Source: Boswellia sacra (lineage: Eukaryota; Streptophyta; Magnoliopsida; Sapindales; Burseraceae). Taken from it: 64,000 nt of DNA. The position numbers and the translations under genes were made by a program. The stretch's first letter is position 1. Each line of letters begins with the position of its first letter. Below, one piece after another: positions 36,818-47,978 of this stretch. Location of the stretch: NCBI GenBank assembly GCA_013180625.2, contig SNVD02011423.1, positions 310,001 through 374,000 of the forward strand. Reading direction: 5' to 3'. Under the pieces are notes generated by a model that had not been told where the DNA came from, did no database searches, and saw nothing but the letters and a program-made list of their open reading frames with translations.

Positions 36818-37372
36818 CTATGAGTCGGGGATTTGCTTCCCATCCAGTTTTCTTATAAACTGGCAAACAGGATCGTTTTTAGTTAGATTCCTTAGACTAC
36901 AACATTGCAATTCATCACGAAGTTGTGTCCATAGATTAAGCAATTCACGCTGAACAAGTCCACAAGAATGCGACTCAAGAGTTAATAAAATATTATCCAG
37001 CGACTCATTACTCAAACCATTCTTAATAAACGAAAGTTTATCTTCTCTGTTCCTAGACACAAAACCTAATTAACGACAAGTCTGGTTACAATTCCATCTA
37101 GCACATTTATAACATACTTGTAACCTTTTCGCTCTTCGCTTCTTGGCGTAGTAGCTCTTTCCTAGACCAGGCATGTATTTTGCGAGATTAATGTCCGGCT
37201 CACCGGACAATCTCACCTTGGCTTCGATAAGCCATCGGATATCAGCAGGCACATTTAGGAGCATCAACGCCCAAAGTCTAGTCATCAGTACTTTATAAAT
37301 TTTAAACACAGCATTTTGAGGAAGTGAAGAAAAATATTTACGAAGGTTCGACAAAAAGATATTGGCATCCAT
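36818..37372 (-). pseudogene. Unrecognised Cys-rich ORF inside the Athila-like element
   Basis: From an ATG at 37,372 one frame runs 185 codons to a stop at 36,818, broken only by a TAA at 37,070-37,072. Its composition is clearly protein-like: RLWALMLLNVPADIRWLIEA, then KKRRAKRLQVCYKCARWNCN ending QTCR (four Cys in 13 residues, a possible metal site), and after the stop NREDKLSFIKNGL, ESHSCG and QLRDELQCCSL. I do not recognise the family. It is not gag, protease, reverse transcriptase or integrase. Position between truncated pol and the LOG copy suggests a second captured host sequence, but an element-specific ORF is possible. Confidence 0.55.
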
Positions 37373-37807
37373 TGAAGAGGAGAAAAGAAGAGATATTACC
37401 GATAATACGATTGAGTCTGTTTTTCCCCAAGATATGCACGTTTCAAACCTTCGAGCAATGGTTTCAGCTCTCGTTTGGATGTTTCCTCAAGCTGTTGCAC
37501 AAATGAGTTTGAAGTACGGAATAATCAAACTAAACAAAACAAAGGAAAAGAAAAGAGCAAAAACGAAACTAAAGACACATAAAAGAGATAACAACACGAT
37601 AGCAAACAAAAGTAAAAAACAAGAAAAAAAAATATAAAAACAAATAAGACAGATGGCAAAGAGAGATAAAACCTGATCAATTTGATGGTCTACGAAAGGA
37701 ATCTCCTCGAGACACAAAAATTGATCATTATTCCTTATTTTATTTTTCTTTTCTTTTTTTTCAAAAAATATTGGGTTGCCTCCCAATAAGCGCTTAGTTT
37801 AACGTCC
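37373..37807 (-). other. Junction region with a second reverse-transcriptase start fragment
   Basis: On the minus strand at about 37,430-37,500 a short stretch reads ELKPLLEGLKRAYLGE, a second version of the segment just before Ty3 reverse transcriptase that is also present at 38,065. This suggests that two related elements were joined here, just upstream of the Cys-rich ORF. The rest (37,510-37,800) is low-complexity A/T. Confidence 0.5.
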
Positions 37808-38422
37808 TCAGCCCGACATTGGTTCCATCATGGGAGGATCCAATCTTTGATGTACTTCACTAGTGGGCTTGGATCCTTCTTTCCACAAGAAATGGTGCAC
37901 GCATATGGCTGGGCCTTGGATGTGAGCACTTGTCCACACAATAGTCGTTTTGTGATCTCTAAGTACTTGGACGAGTTTCACTTCTTGTATTGGTGCAAGG
38001 CCCATTTCTATTATAATTGGTAAAGTACCATTCTCACCCAAGAATCCATGATTCAAATGATCTAGAAGTGACTTAAGCTCCACGGTATTGGCCTTCATCA
38101 CAGAATGAAGAAGTTTCTCATTAAATAAAGACAATTCAATATACGAAACATCATACCTGCTTATGGTTATGGCTATAGTCTCATCTAAGTTTGCCAGAGC
38201 TTCCTTCACTTCTTTAGACACTTGTATCAAAATTCTTGATTCCTTAGAATTTTCTGTCCCTATGTGCTCACTAATAGCTACATCCAATCCATTCTTGCAA
38301 GTTAACTCAAAACATTGTTGTGGCAGAGAATTAGTAACATCAACTACAAAAACAGAATATAAGTCACTAGGGTACCTCATTGCCTCAAAAATATTGAAAC
38401 GGATCACCTTGCCATCAAACAC
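37808..38422 (-). pseudogene. Start of Ty3 reverse transcriptase, truncated
   Basis: A 204-codon open frame. The C-terminal half shows the conserved lead-in of Athila/Tat reverse transcriptase: ELKSLLDHLNHGFLGENGT, LVQVLRDHKTTIVWTSAHI, then ICVHHFLWKEGSKP and RLDPPMME. The frame ends just after that point; the palm with YVDD-type motif, RNase H and integrase are all absent. The internal breakpoint lies near 37,820. Confidence 0.8.
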
Positions 38423-38523
38423 TATGGTGAGAGTGCCATCATGAACATCAATCTTGGTTCTAACAGTTTTCGAGAATGGTCTCCCTATAAGAATCGGTGT
38501 TAGATTAGGAGATGTTTCATCCT

Positions 38524-39195
38524 CTATTTCAAGAAATAAAAGTCTGCTGGGAAAACCAATTGATTCACCTGCACAAGCACATCTTCCACAACTCTTTTGG
38601 TATATGCATTAAAACGATCAATAATTTGAATGGTAATACCAATTTCTGTAAAAGGTGCAAGATTTAAAGAAGCATAAATAGAATATGGCATGATGTTAAT
38701 AGATGCTTCTAAATCTAATATAACTCTTTCAAACTTGGTTTTACCCATGGTGCATGGCATGGTGAACGTACCTGGATCTTTCCACTTTGGAGGAATTTTC
38801 CTTTGCAATACAGCTGAAACATCTTCCCCCACACTTACTTTCTCATTTCTTTTTAACTTTCTTTTGCTGGTGCATAACTCCTTGAGACATTTTGTATAAT
38901 GAGGTACTTGCTCGATAGCATCCAGAAGGGGTATATTTACCTCGATTTTGTGAGAAGTTTCCAGGATTTCTTGTTCTTGTTCCTCCTTTTTCGATTTTGC
39001 AAATCTACTAGGAAAAAGTGGAGGAGAAACATATGAAGGAATGGGAGTTATAGGATTTACCTGAGAAGTCAGTGTTTTGTTCATGGTGGAAGTGGTGTCA
39101 TCTCCTTCATCAGTTTGTGATTTCTTTGGCAGGAAATCTAATTGCTCTTCATTTTGCAAAGTTATCGCACAAGAATTCTCTCTTGGATTGATCAT
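38524..39195 (-). pseudogene. Retropepsin-like protease region
   Basis: A 223-codon frame. A gag-derived spacer is followed by a protease segment with KFERVILDLEASINIMPYS, matching the Ty3 pattern D-L-G-A-S-I-N-x-M-P except that the Gly after the catalytic Asp motif is Glu. That change, if real, should disable the active-site turn. The upstream part contains the retrotransposon-typical LKELCTSKRKL and VSAVLQRKIPPKWKDPGTF. Confidence 0.8.
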
Positions 39196-39823
39196 CGTTT
39201 GACAAGATAATTCTTCTGAGCCTTGGCCTCGAATTTGCTCATGCTAGTGGCCAATTGTCCCATTTGATTTGCCAGGTTTTGGATACTTGCCCCAGTTTCC
39301 TGCTGGAATTGCATTGTATTAGTGGCAAGTGCATTAACAATATCCTGGAGTGACATACCTGAGTTTTTTGGAGCTGGTTGTGGTGCTGGTTGTGGCATTG
39401 GTGGTGGTTGCATTTGAAATGGTTGCTGCACTCTAGGTTGATTAAAACCTTGTAGTTGATTTGGTATGGCATTTGGGACGATTGGTTGATGATTCCAGTA
39501 ACTGAAATTAGGGTGATCTTCCCATCCAGCATTGTAAGTGTTAGAGAAGAGATCATACCATTGCCTTGTTTGTCCTGGAAGTCCATCCATGGCATTGGCT
39601 TGTTCCATATCTCCTTGCAAAGTTGGATACATGTCGATTGGATGCTCCATGGTAGAATATACCTCACATGCATAAGATTTCTGCATATGTCCTACAGCCA
39701 TGTTTTCACAAGAGAAGTTAACTCAGAAAGTTGTTGTTCAATGTTCGGAGTGCTTACCTCATTTACTCTCCATGGTAATTGTGGCTCAAATCCGCTACTG
39801 AATTGATAGAAGTTTACTGCCAT
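39192..39823 (-). pseudogene. Shortened gag
   Basis: A start codon at 39,823 opens a frame that must shift by one base near 39,705 to join the 169-codon frame from 39,701. Only the C-terminal part of an Athila-type gag is present: the zinc-knuckle segment reads CEVYSTMEHPIDMYPT, where two of the usual metal-binding Cys are replaced, followed by the Pro/Gln-rich linker and the QETGASIQNLANQMGQLA coiled segment. The long N-terminal capsid-like part is missing; only about 90 bases separate the primer site from the ATG. Confidence 0.75.
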
Positions 39824-39913
39824 GTTGTCTAAACACAAACAATCAGAAAAGAAAAACAAAGAAAATATGAATCAACAATGAAAAAAAAATAACAAATCGA
39901 TTAGAAAATCAAT

Positions 39914-39930
39914 CCCCGGCAACGGCGCCA
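39914..39930 (-). other. Primer binding site (tRNA-Asp)
   Basis: The minus strand reads TGGCGCCGTTGCCGGGG six bases inside the 5' LTR. This is complementary to the 3' end of plant tRNA-Asp, the primer used by Athila-type elements. Confidence 0.9.
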
Positions 39931-39936
39931 AAAACT

Positions 39937-41355
39937 TGATGCGTTCGAAACTAGCAAGTATACTAGTAACACAAGTAATAAAGTGATAAGTAAGATATCG
40001 TTCCCACGAGGATTGATTCTAATTGAATTTGTTATTTCCAGCAACAATTAACTAAATGGGGGGTTTTGTTGGTTGATTAACTAGATAAAAAACTGAATAC
40101 GACGGTAATTAATGAATAACACAATGCAAACTTAATTGAAATGGAAATTAATCAATGATAGAAATTTGGTTAAGGGATCCTTCTCTGCCACAAGATATGG
40201 ATTTGCGAAATTAATCTTAGAATTGTCATCCAATTACACCATTGAAATTATCAACCGTAGATAACAACAAGCTCTGTTATCCCAATCTTTCCTTACTTTG
40301 TTGTTAAATAAAACAGGCTCTTTATTTAATCTCTATCCATTAAACAACCTAGAACAAGCTCTCTAAATTTAATTCAATGGATGCATAACGATAAGAAAGA
40401 TAGGTTGATCTAAGCAATAAACACACAAGCTCGGATTATTTAACTTAGGTTATATTCTCCAATTGCAATCTCTGATCACAATTTTGCTACTAATGATTAG
40501 AAATTCAAGACAATTACGGATCAAGATTTCTAATCTAGCAATAGACAATATCAGATTATATTCAGTTGGCTACCCAAATACAATCAGCAAGTAATCATAA
40601 GCATTAAACATGGGAAAATACAAGCAACTTCAATTAGAAAATTGGATAATAACTTCTTGCACAATCAACTCACAAAAACCATATCAAGGGCTTTGAAATC
40701 ACCCTCAACCAATTCAGATTCAGTTACACATATTTAAAAACGTGGTAAATACAATACAATATGGAGACATTCCAGAAAATGAAAGGGAAGGGAAAAACTT
40801 AGCAATTTTTATGTAAATCTCTTTGAATTGTAGTTGTTCCTCTTTCCAAGCTTTCTTTCTCCTTCAAGAACTCCAGGAAATGAAAGAAATCCAGAGCTGC
40901 AGCCTCTACCACGTTTCCCCCTCTTCAAGTTATGAAAATAAAACCCTAAAATATGTTTAAATACTCTGCTACAGTAACCTGCTACAGTGTCCCATATTAT
41001 ACATGCTACAGTGATTTGTGGAATTACATTTCTATACTTCTCACACTGTTTTGATTACAACTTTTGGTACACTGAATGGATTTATAAACCGTAAATTTCT
41101 CCAGAAAATAGACTTCGAGAGCTTTCCAACGGTATATAATATGTCATCGGGTTCATTGTATATCAATACAATTAAATCCGAGAAGATGGTTGACTAGCAG
41201 AGGTGAAAATGAAGGGTTTTACTCCATTTTTGTGCAAGTTGCTCCAAAACTCCTACAAACATCAAAACCACACAAAAACATAAAAATACCAAGGAATATA
41301 GCAAAGAAACATGGACGAATTGATATAAAAATGATATATAAATAGACACTTATCA
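39937..41355 (-). repeat. Athila-like 5' LTR (right)
   Basis: 1,419 bases, partner of 32,136-33,553. On the minus strand it begins TGATAAGTGTC and ends CGAACGCATCA, followed by the primer site. Confidence 0.95.
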
Positions 41356-41763
41356 TCCTCCATCCATAGCTCCATCTACTGATCACCTGAGGCACACAAT
41401 AACTTTAATGAGTAAAACTCATGAAGTAAGCTAGGCGAATATACAACAATAAACAATAACAATAGAATTTAGTCCACAGTATGAAACTATCCATTTCTAA
41501 ATACACAAGCATGAGCTAACTTGTTAAAGAAGGAATGCCCTAGAATTCACTTCGGTTACATTTGCGCGTCTGTCTAGACCTCTGTAGGTTGATTCAACCT
41601 CACATAAGTGAGTTCACATTTCTCTACTCATCGCCTTTTCATGTACAATCACAATCACATAATGAGGAAGCTTCCACAGTATCAGTTACAGTCACCTAGG
41701 GGAAAAGACTCTCTAATCAAGGTAGGACTTTTCATTTCATAGTCAGTTCCCATATAATAGCTC

Positions 41764-42112
41764 AAGGCTAGTCTGACAATCCGGGTGATACCGGACCCAT
41801 GCTACTGAATCTCATCTAGAGAAACATATGGTTCAGACCTCCCCTCAAGCCATGAGAGTACAGAATGCTTAAGGCTAGTCTGACAATTTGGGTGATACCG
41901 GGCCCATGCTACTGAATCTCATCTAGAGAAACACATGGTCCAGACCTCCCTTCAAGCCATGGAACAGTACAGAATAGTACGAATACATTTAGATGCCTAT
42001 ATTTGAAATAGCTCGAGGCTAGTTTGATAATCCAGGTGATACCGGGCCTATGCTACCGAATCTCGTCTAGAGAAACACATGGTCCAGACCTCCCCTCAAG
42101 CTATGAGAGCTA
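41764..42112. repeat. Tandem triplication inside the Ty3-type LTR
   Basis: Three copies of a segment with AGGCTAGT...GGTGATACCGGGCCCATGC...GAAACACATGGTCCAGACC start at 41,764, 41,871 and 42,015 (spacing 107 and 144). The related LTR at 4,572-7,306 has it once, near 5,310-5,395. Confidence 0.8.
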
Positions 42113-44106
42113 AACTTCCTAGGTCTTGGCATGCTAATCATGTTTCACCATTCACAATCAGTCATACATAAAAGAAGTTCGATATCAACCTTCTTGAACA
42201 GTCACAATATCTCACATTCAAGCATCAAGGTTCTAGCAATTAACAGTGTTACAATCCACAAAATTACATACATATAGTACACAATTTATTGTGGTCTCAG
42301 AATAGTTAGCTTACTTACCTTGTACAGTTATTTTTTGATACTTGTGATTGACCTAAAAATAAAATAAAAATCTCTTTTTAGGTCACCATACACATGTAAA
42401 ACATTTCCCATTTTTGGCTTTATTTCTATACTTACTTTGACAAACAATTTATAACAAAAATTGTCTTTTTTAAAAAATTCACATAATTGGGTAGACATCT
42501 TTTACACTCATATATCATGTCTCCTTAAAATTTTTAGAGCCAGTTGGGGTCATTTGGCCACTCAAAATAATCAAATTCATTACCTTAACAATTCTGCCAT
42601 TGCATTCACTTCACTGAGCAATATCGACTTAAAAATTTGTAGGAATTTAAATCCTATTCAATTGGCTATAAAAATTTACAGGCTGGTATATAACACATAT
42701 ATATACTTCCATATCAAAAATTGTGGCTTTTCAAGGTGTTTAACCCATTCAAATCCAATTATTTCTAACTGCCCTGTTTTGAAAACTAAAAATTCCAGTT
42801 TTATCAAACCAATTTTAAAAATCTATAACAATTTACACAGAGCTTCAATCTCAGTAAAAATTTACATTCTCATATATGACACATAAAAGGACTTGAAGAC
42901 CAAAAATCAAGTAATTCTATGAAGATTTGGACCTTCAACTAAAATCATTTTCCCCTCTTCTGTTCTAACATAGGGGAAATGTGCAATACCATAGCAGAGA
43001 TTCAAAAATTCACTACAATTCACCTACTTTGAATTTTTGAGTGAATCCAATTGCTATACACTCCTGGATATGTATATTTTCATCCATAAAAATTTTAGAA
43101 CAAGAAAATGTTTCCCTGATTTTTGGTAATTTTCGGAACATGCACTGCTCAGTGCAAACAAAAATTCCAGAATTGAACTAAACTCTCATTTCTAGCTTAT
43201 ATCTTCATCTCTTTACTTAGATGCATTCAAAACTCATTCAAATTCATGTTTTCATACAAATTTCCAGCAGCACAAACAACAATTCACATACTCACATCAC
43301 AACCCAAAAGAATTCTTGCAAATACATGCACACTACCACAAGAATTCTAAAGGAGAGAGGAGTTCTTACCACTTCCTTGTTTGAATTCTTGGTAAAAATG
43401 TGTGTGTGTGGAGCTTAGAGAGAGTGAAGGGCTGGAAACGTGACCTAGTAAGCTAGAATGGAAGAATTCTAGAATTCTTCTCATTTTATATATAAACACA
43501 AGGCAAAATTTTCATTTAGTGCTCTCTCTCCCTTCCTCATTACATAAAACCCAATACTCTTTTAATTAAGTCTCTCATTCTTTCATTTGTTACATTATAA
43601 TTCAAATACATCACCAATATATTAATACATATTATTACATATGTAACACAATTGATGGTATAATGTATATTACAGAAACTTAGGATATTACATAGATTCA
43701 ATGAATGGCAGGGCAACAACTGAGATGATGAGTAGAGGTATTTGGGGCCATGGCGCGCAGGAAACAGCGAAAGAGATGAGAAGATGAAAAGATGGTGGCT
43801 TCATGGTTTTGAGGGTGGTGGTTGGTGGTGCAAAGACATATGTGGAGAAGAAAGAAGAAGCAAGGAGAAGCGAAGAGAGAAAAAAAATTAATTTGTATAT
43901 TATAACATTAAAAATGTTAAATAACTATTATAATTTCCATATTATTTTAACTTGTTTACTTAAATTTAATGGTCAAACTAACGGAAGAGTGATTCATGAC
44001 ATTTTTGAAAAAGATAGGGTGAGTGCTGACAAAATTGACAAACAATGACTCTAGATGAATTAGACTAAAACATAGGGTTAGTCTAAATATTATCCCAAAC
44101 AAAAAT

Positions 44107-45546
44107 ATTTTAAAACTTATTTAATGCACATCTATCTTGACACAATATCCTACGTTATCAAAAATTTATTCAGGAATCTATCACTCCCTTGATCTTCATC
44201 AGGGGATCAGACAATTCATGAAATATATTATATTCAATACTTTCAAATGTTGATTTTAATTCACTTCTAACAATTTATGTGATCTATTGTTCAATAATAT
44301 AGATTCTATATGTTGATCAATAGATGTGATATTTCTTTTTCATCACTGTTAGAGCTTCAACAAAGACCCCTTTCCCTGATTGCATAGTTTGCAACCTAAC
44401 TATTGTTGATTTTAAATTCATTTCACCACCTTGAAGAAACATTGAAAAAATCTGGTGGTGTCTGCGCCAAAGAGCCTACAATCAATTAATCCAGCACGGA
44501 AATAATACCATCCTACCACTATCTCTCATTATGCAAAATGATACTTAAATGATATCCCAAACCAAACCATGTAGGTGCATAATTAATAACTCACGGTTGT
44601 AATCAACAACTTTGCAAAATTACACTTGAATGATAACCTTAGCGAAACAACATGCGTATATATATATATAACATGATTTTCAGTTTTAGCAATAATATTT
44701 ATTAGACAGGTGTAAACAATAAAATTATTTATAATTTTATAAAGGGGTGAATCTATATTATGTGGGTGCAAAATAGTTATATTCATTGAATTTTATATTT
44801 TTAAGATTTGATACTATATGTCATAATAGTTTTTCTAAAACTAAAAAAAATTAAATTAATGAAATGTCTTCAATATTGATATTAAAAATATTTCTTTTAA
44901 GGATCTAATCTTTTGATGTAAAATTTTAAGTTAAAACTTTCAATTATTTATTTAATTAATATAATAATATAAAATTTAATAAATTAGCATTGATATGTAT
45001 AAAAACGATGGTATTTTTTTTTCTTTAAATTTCATTGACCCTTCTCTTTGTGGAATTGCTGAGGCCCCACAACTAGCTTCAGGGGTTATTTAAATATTCT
45101 ACTTTTATGATTCAAAGTTAATTCACACTTAACCAACAAAGTAAATCATACTTTTCAATAATTAATAAAAAATTAAAAAACTAAAACATTATCTTATCAT
45201 AAAATCTATGTAATTTGTTTTCATTGCTTGGACTTACAAGAATTAATCCACATGTTTTAGCACTTTCTCTTTTAAAGCAGTTTTTTTTTTTTTTTTAATT
45301 TCCCCTTCATTCTACACAATCTCTTTCTCCTTCTACTTTTCTTATCGACATGGCTTCCCCTCTAGGACTTCCTCAATATAAATATAATAAAAAACATCTC
45401 ATTTTTTTATTTTTTAACAATAAAAATAAAATAAAAAAGTTTCCTCCACTATCGTCGCAAACAAAAATCCTTCATTTTCTTATAAACCAAAAAGCAAAAT
45501 TTAAAATAATGATTCTCAACTCTTCCTTCATCACTTATTAAAAACA

Positions 45547-45577
<31 letters not shown>

Positions 45578-46031
45578 TTTTTTCCTTCCCTAAACAGCTA
45601 AAGTAATTACAAACACAGCATAACGCTAGCAGTATTTAATAAAATTTAAGCTAAAATAAAAATTGTGAGATACAATAAATTATTTGCTCCTCTCTTATTG
45701 TCTTCCCTGAAAATTCTTCTTTTTTCTTTGTTATATATATTCTCTCCCTCAATTTGCTATTCTATTTTTTTCTTCTTTGTCGCGATGGTGTTACCATGCA
45801 ACGTCACTTAACAAATAGCCATTAAATAATTAATCTATCTAAATATTGACTGAAATATAATCTTTCATTTTCATTAATTGATGATATATAGACTTCACAT
45901 TTCAAAATAAATTGTCTTAAGAGACCTAAAGATTAATTTAAATAAAAAGGTATTACCATACTTTTAAAAGGTGTCTCTATTATTGTCTAATGATAATGTT
46001 GTTGACTTTTTATAAATTATTACAAATTTAT
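44107..46031 (+). other. Distal 5' flank of copy C, AT-rich
   Basis: About 44,440-44,690 aligns with 8,270-8,490 and 56,480-56,700 (AAAAAATCTGGT...GCCAAAGAG, CACTATCTCT, AACAACATGC). The rest is AT-rich with (TA)n at about 45,549-45,573 and no gene. Confidence 0.55.
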
Positions 46032-46611
46032 GGGTCCATTTGTGTCCAAAAATCTTCTAGGGTTTGTCAAAATTTCACATACCTCTTATTTCCATTAAGA
46101 ACTGTTAAAGATTCCGTTAAAAAATATAAAATTTTCTAAATAACCTTTAATTTACTATTAAAAAATAATGAAAATTCTAAAAACTTAAAAATAGAAAAAT
46201 AAAAAAATTACATTGAAAGACTTAAATTTATAAGATAATTTTTTATGGTGTAAAATTTTTTTATGGGCATAAATACTACAACTTTCTTATTATTTAATGT
46301 AAATTTTTCTTAATAATTTTTTTAAAATTTATGTATCATTTATTGTGGTAATAATTTTTTTAAAGATTTTTTGGGGTAATAGTTGACAGAAAACTATTAT
46401 CAAGTTTTGAGGTTTTATTTTTATTTTTTTGATTTTATTTGACTTTTGGAATATATTTTAATGGCAAATTAAGGGTAATTTGAAAAAATATTTATTTTTA
46501 ACGGAATTTTTAACGGTTGTTAGCGGAGAAGGAGGTATGTGATATTTTCAAAATTAGAGATTGGTTATGGTGATTTCGGCAAATCTTAGGAGAGTTTTGT
46601 GGAATTGACCC
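46032..46611. mobile_element. Small TIR element (Mutator-like MITE)
   Basis: The left end GGGTCCATTTGTGTCCAAAAATC...TTCACATACCTC...ATTCCGTTA is mirrored by the right end, inverted GGGTCAATTCCACAAAACTC...ATCACATACCTC...ATTCCGTTA. Flanks CAAATTTAT (46,023-46,031) and TAACTTTAT (46,612-46,620) match at 7 of 9. It has an AT-rich core with no ORF and is absent from the same place upstream of copy D. Confidence 0.6.
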
Positions 46612-46679
46612 TAACTTTATTAACGAATATAAGAATATTAACTCTTAAAATAAAAATTCACGTGTAATATTGAGGTGAA

Positions 46680-47978
46680 AAAGATCATTTAATAATGTGC
46701 AAGGTTTTCTGTCTCCATTCTAATGTGGGGCATTGCCATCAACAGATTTGCTTCTTCAATAACTGCTTCGTGGTTTTCCATTCTCTTGTCACTGCAAAGT
46801 GGATTCCCCTGCCCCCATCTGTCAAACACTCTACTATTTCTTATTCACATTATCATATTAATTTGGTGATCCATCTAATTAAATATTAATAAATAATTAT
46901 AAATGATTGAAAAAAATAAAAATACAAAATTAATTATCTAATAAAATGATTATATATATGGATGAATTGAACAATTAAAAAAACGTAAAAAGAAAATTGT
47001 AATTTCAGTTGCTTTTAGTACATGCTAGAGTATAAGTGGTGAAATATACCACTTTAGCATAATGATCCGTTATAATTGTCTCACTTTCTTTCTTTACTCA
47101 TTAAAACCTCTTTTAAAAGAGAGAATAGTCTTAACAAAGGAGAACCATGATCTATGTCATGTAGTCCCTCTGTGGTGTTGGCAAAGAAATTGAAGTAAAA
47201 TTCGTCAAATTGGTAAAAAAGACGTTGGCCTCAGTAGTACAGTAATCTTTTTTTACGGCATGATTTACATTGTGCAATGATTGACCAAAAGATTTCTGAG
47301 TTTGGAAAAAGAAATTTGTAGACAAAGATAACTCTGTTTTGCATTACCTGCCAAACAACGCTGTCCCATATTTTCATATCATACAAAAGAGAAAACGACC
47401 ATTCCCATATGAATTTGTTCATTGAGGAAAATTAAAAAAAAAAAAAGAATGAAAGAAAGAAAAAGAAAGCTTTAAACTGCTTTTTCAGGCTTTGGAAGGA
47501 CCAGAGCATAGCATACCAGAAAGTGCCAGCATTATAACAGTACAACTGTAAAGGGGCCACGATTTTACTCTTCGTCCCAATTCACTTAAACTTTTTCTAA
47601 GTTCGAGAAATTGTTGACTACTAAATTATGGTCAAGACGCAAGAAGTAATTACAGCAGCAGAGATGCTTCCTACCCTTTTCATGGATAACTCTTCTATAA
47701 ATCCCTCTCAACTGGCCTTCCCAAAACACACCTCTCCTCATCTCAGTCTCATAAGCACTTTCCTTCAACTGCCAACATTCATTGCCCTACCCACTGAAAC
47801 CATAACCATTCTTAGACATCTATTATCTCCTCTAGTCTTCATCTCCCTCCATCACAACTTTTCCTGTGCGCCAACACTAATTGCTCTCTTAGTTTAACAC
47901 CATAAAGAACTCTCTCGTTTTTGTTGCTTTCACCATCTGTATAATTGAGACTTTTAGTTTGAGATTGTTCTCTTCGAA
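46680..47978 (+). promoter_or_regulatory. Promoter and leader of copy C
   Basis: Aligns with 57,215-58,412 upstream of copy D. Conserved pieces are the CCCCTGCCCCCA block (near 46,808), GTAAAGGGGCCAC (near 47,549), AGCAGCAGAGATGCTTCCTA (near 47,655) and a good TATA box CTATAAATC at 47,695, where B and D have TTTAAATC. The ATG follows about 280 bases later. The as-1-like pair of copy D is not kept here. Confidence 0.55.

Larger units (their letters stand above)
32136..41355 (-). mobile_element. Athila-like Ty3 retrotransposon carrying host-gene sequence
   Basis: A 9,220-base element with two ~1.42 kb LTRs, target duplication TCCTC (32,131-32,135 and 41,356-41,360), primer site and polypurine tract, transcribed right to left. 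Order on the minus strand: 5' LTR, primer site, mini-gag, protease, start of reverse transcriptase, Cys-rich ORF, 67-base repeats, LOG copy, long A/T-rich region with a second purine tract, 3' LTR. The rest of reverse transcriptase, RNase H and integrase are missing, so it is non-autonomous. LTR size, the tRNA-Asp primer site and the GTGTGGGGGA purine tracts point to the Athila/Tat branch. Confidence 0.93.
31890..43692 (-). mobile_element. Ty3-type LTR (about 2.6 kb), split by an Athila-like insertion
   Basis: The parts 31,890-32,135 and 41,361-43,692 together form one LTR related to 4,572-7,306. Shared blocks are GTTGCCAAGGGAACTCTGTC...ATGCCAAAAG on the left and the CTGATCACCTGAGGCACAC...AGTAAAACTCA block right of the nested element. 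The right end TTAGGATATTACA matches TTAGGATGTTACA at 7,306. A clear target duplication was not found (AAGAC left, TAGAT right), so the left edge is approximate. No second LTR is seen. Confidence 0.7.
30812..44096. mobile_element. Mutator-like long-TIR element (host of nested insertions)
   Basis: The left end (30,812 on, GGGTTAATGTCGTAGAC...CTATGTTTT) and the inverted right end (44,096 back, GGGATAATATTTAGACTAA...CTATGTTTT) align over about 130 bases at roughly 70 percent by eye. Flanks AAATAAAAAT (30,802-30,811) and AAACAAAAAT (44,097-44,106) match at 9 of 10 positions, fitting a 9-11 base Mutator-type target duplication. Without the nested LTR it is about 1.5 kb: left 31,510-31,760 is pyrimidine-rich and right 43,700-43,870 is G/A-rich. 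No transposase is seen. A small foldback insertion (about 31,040-31,195) lies in the left part. Confidence 0.6.
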
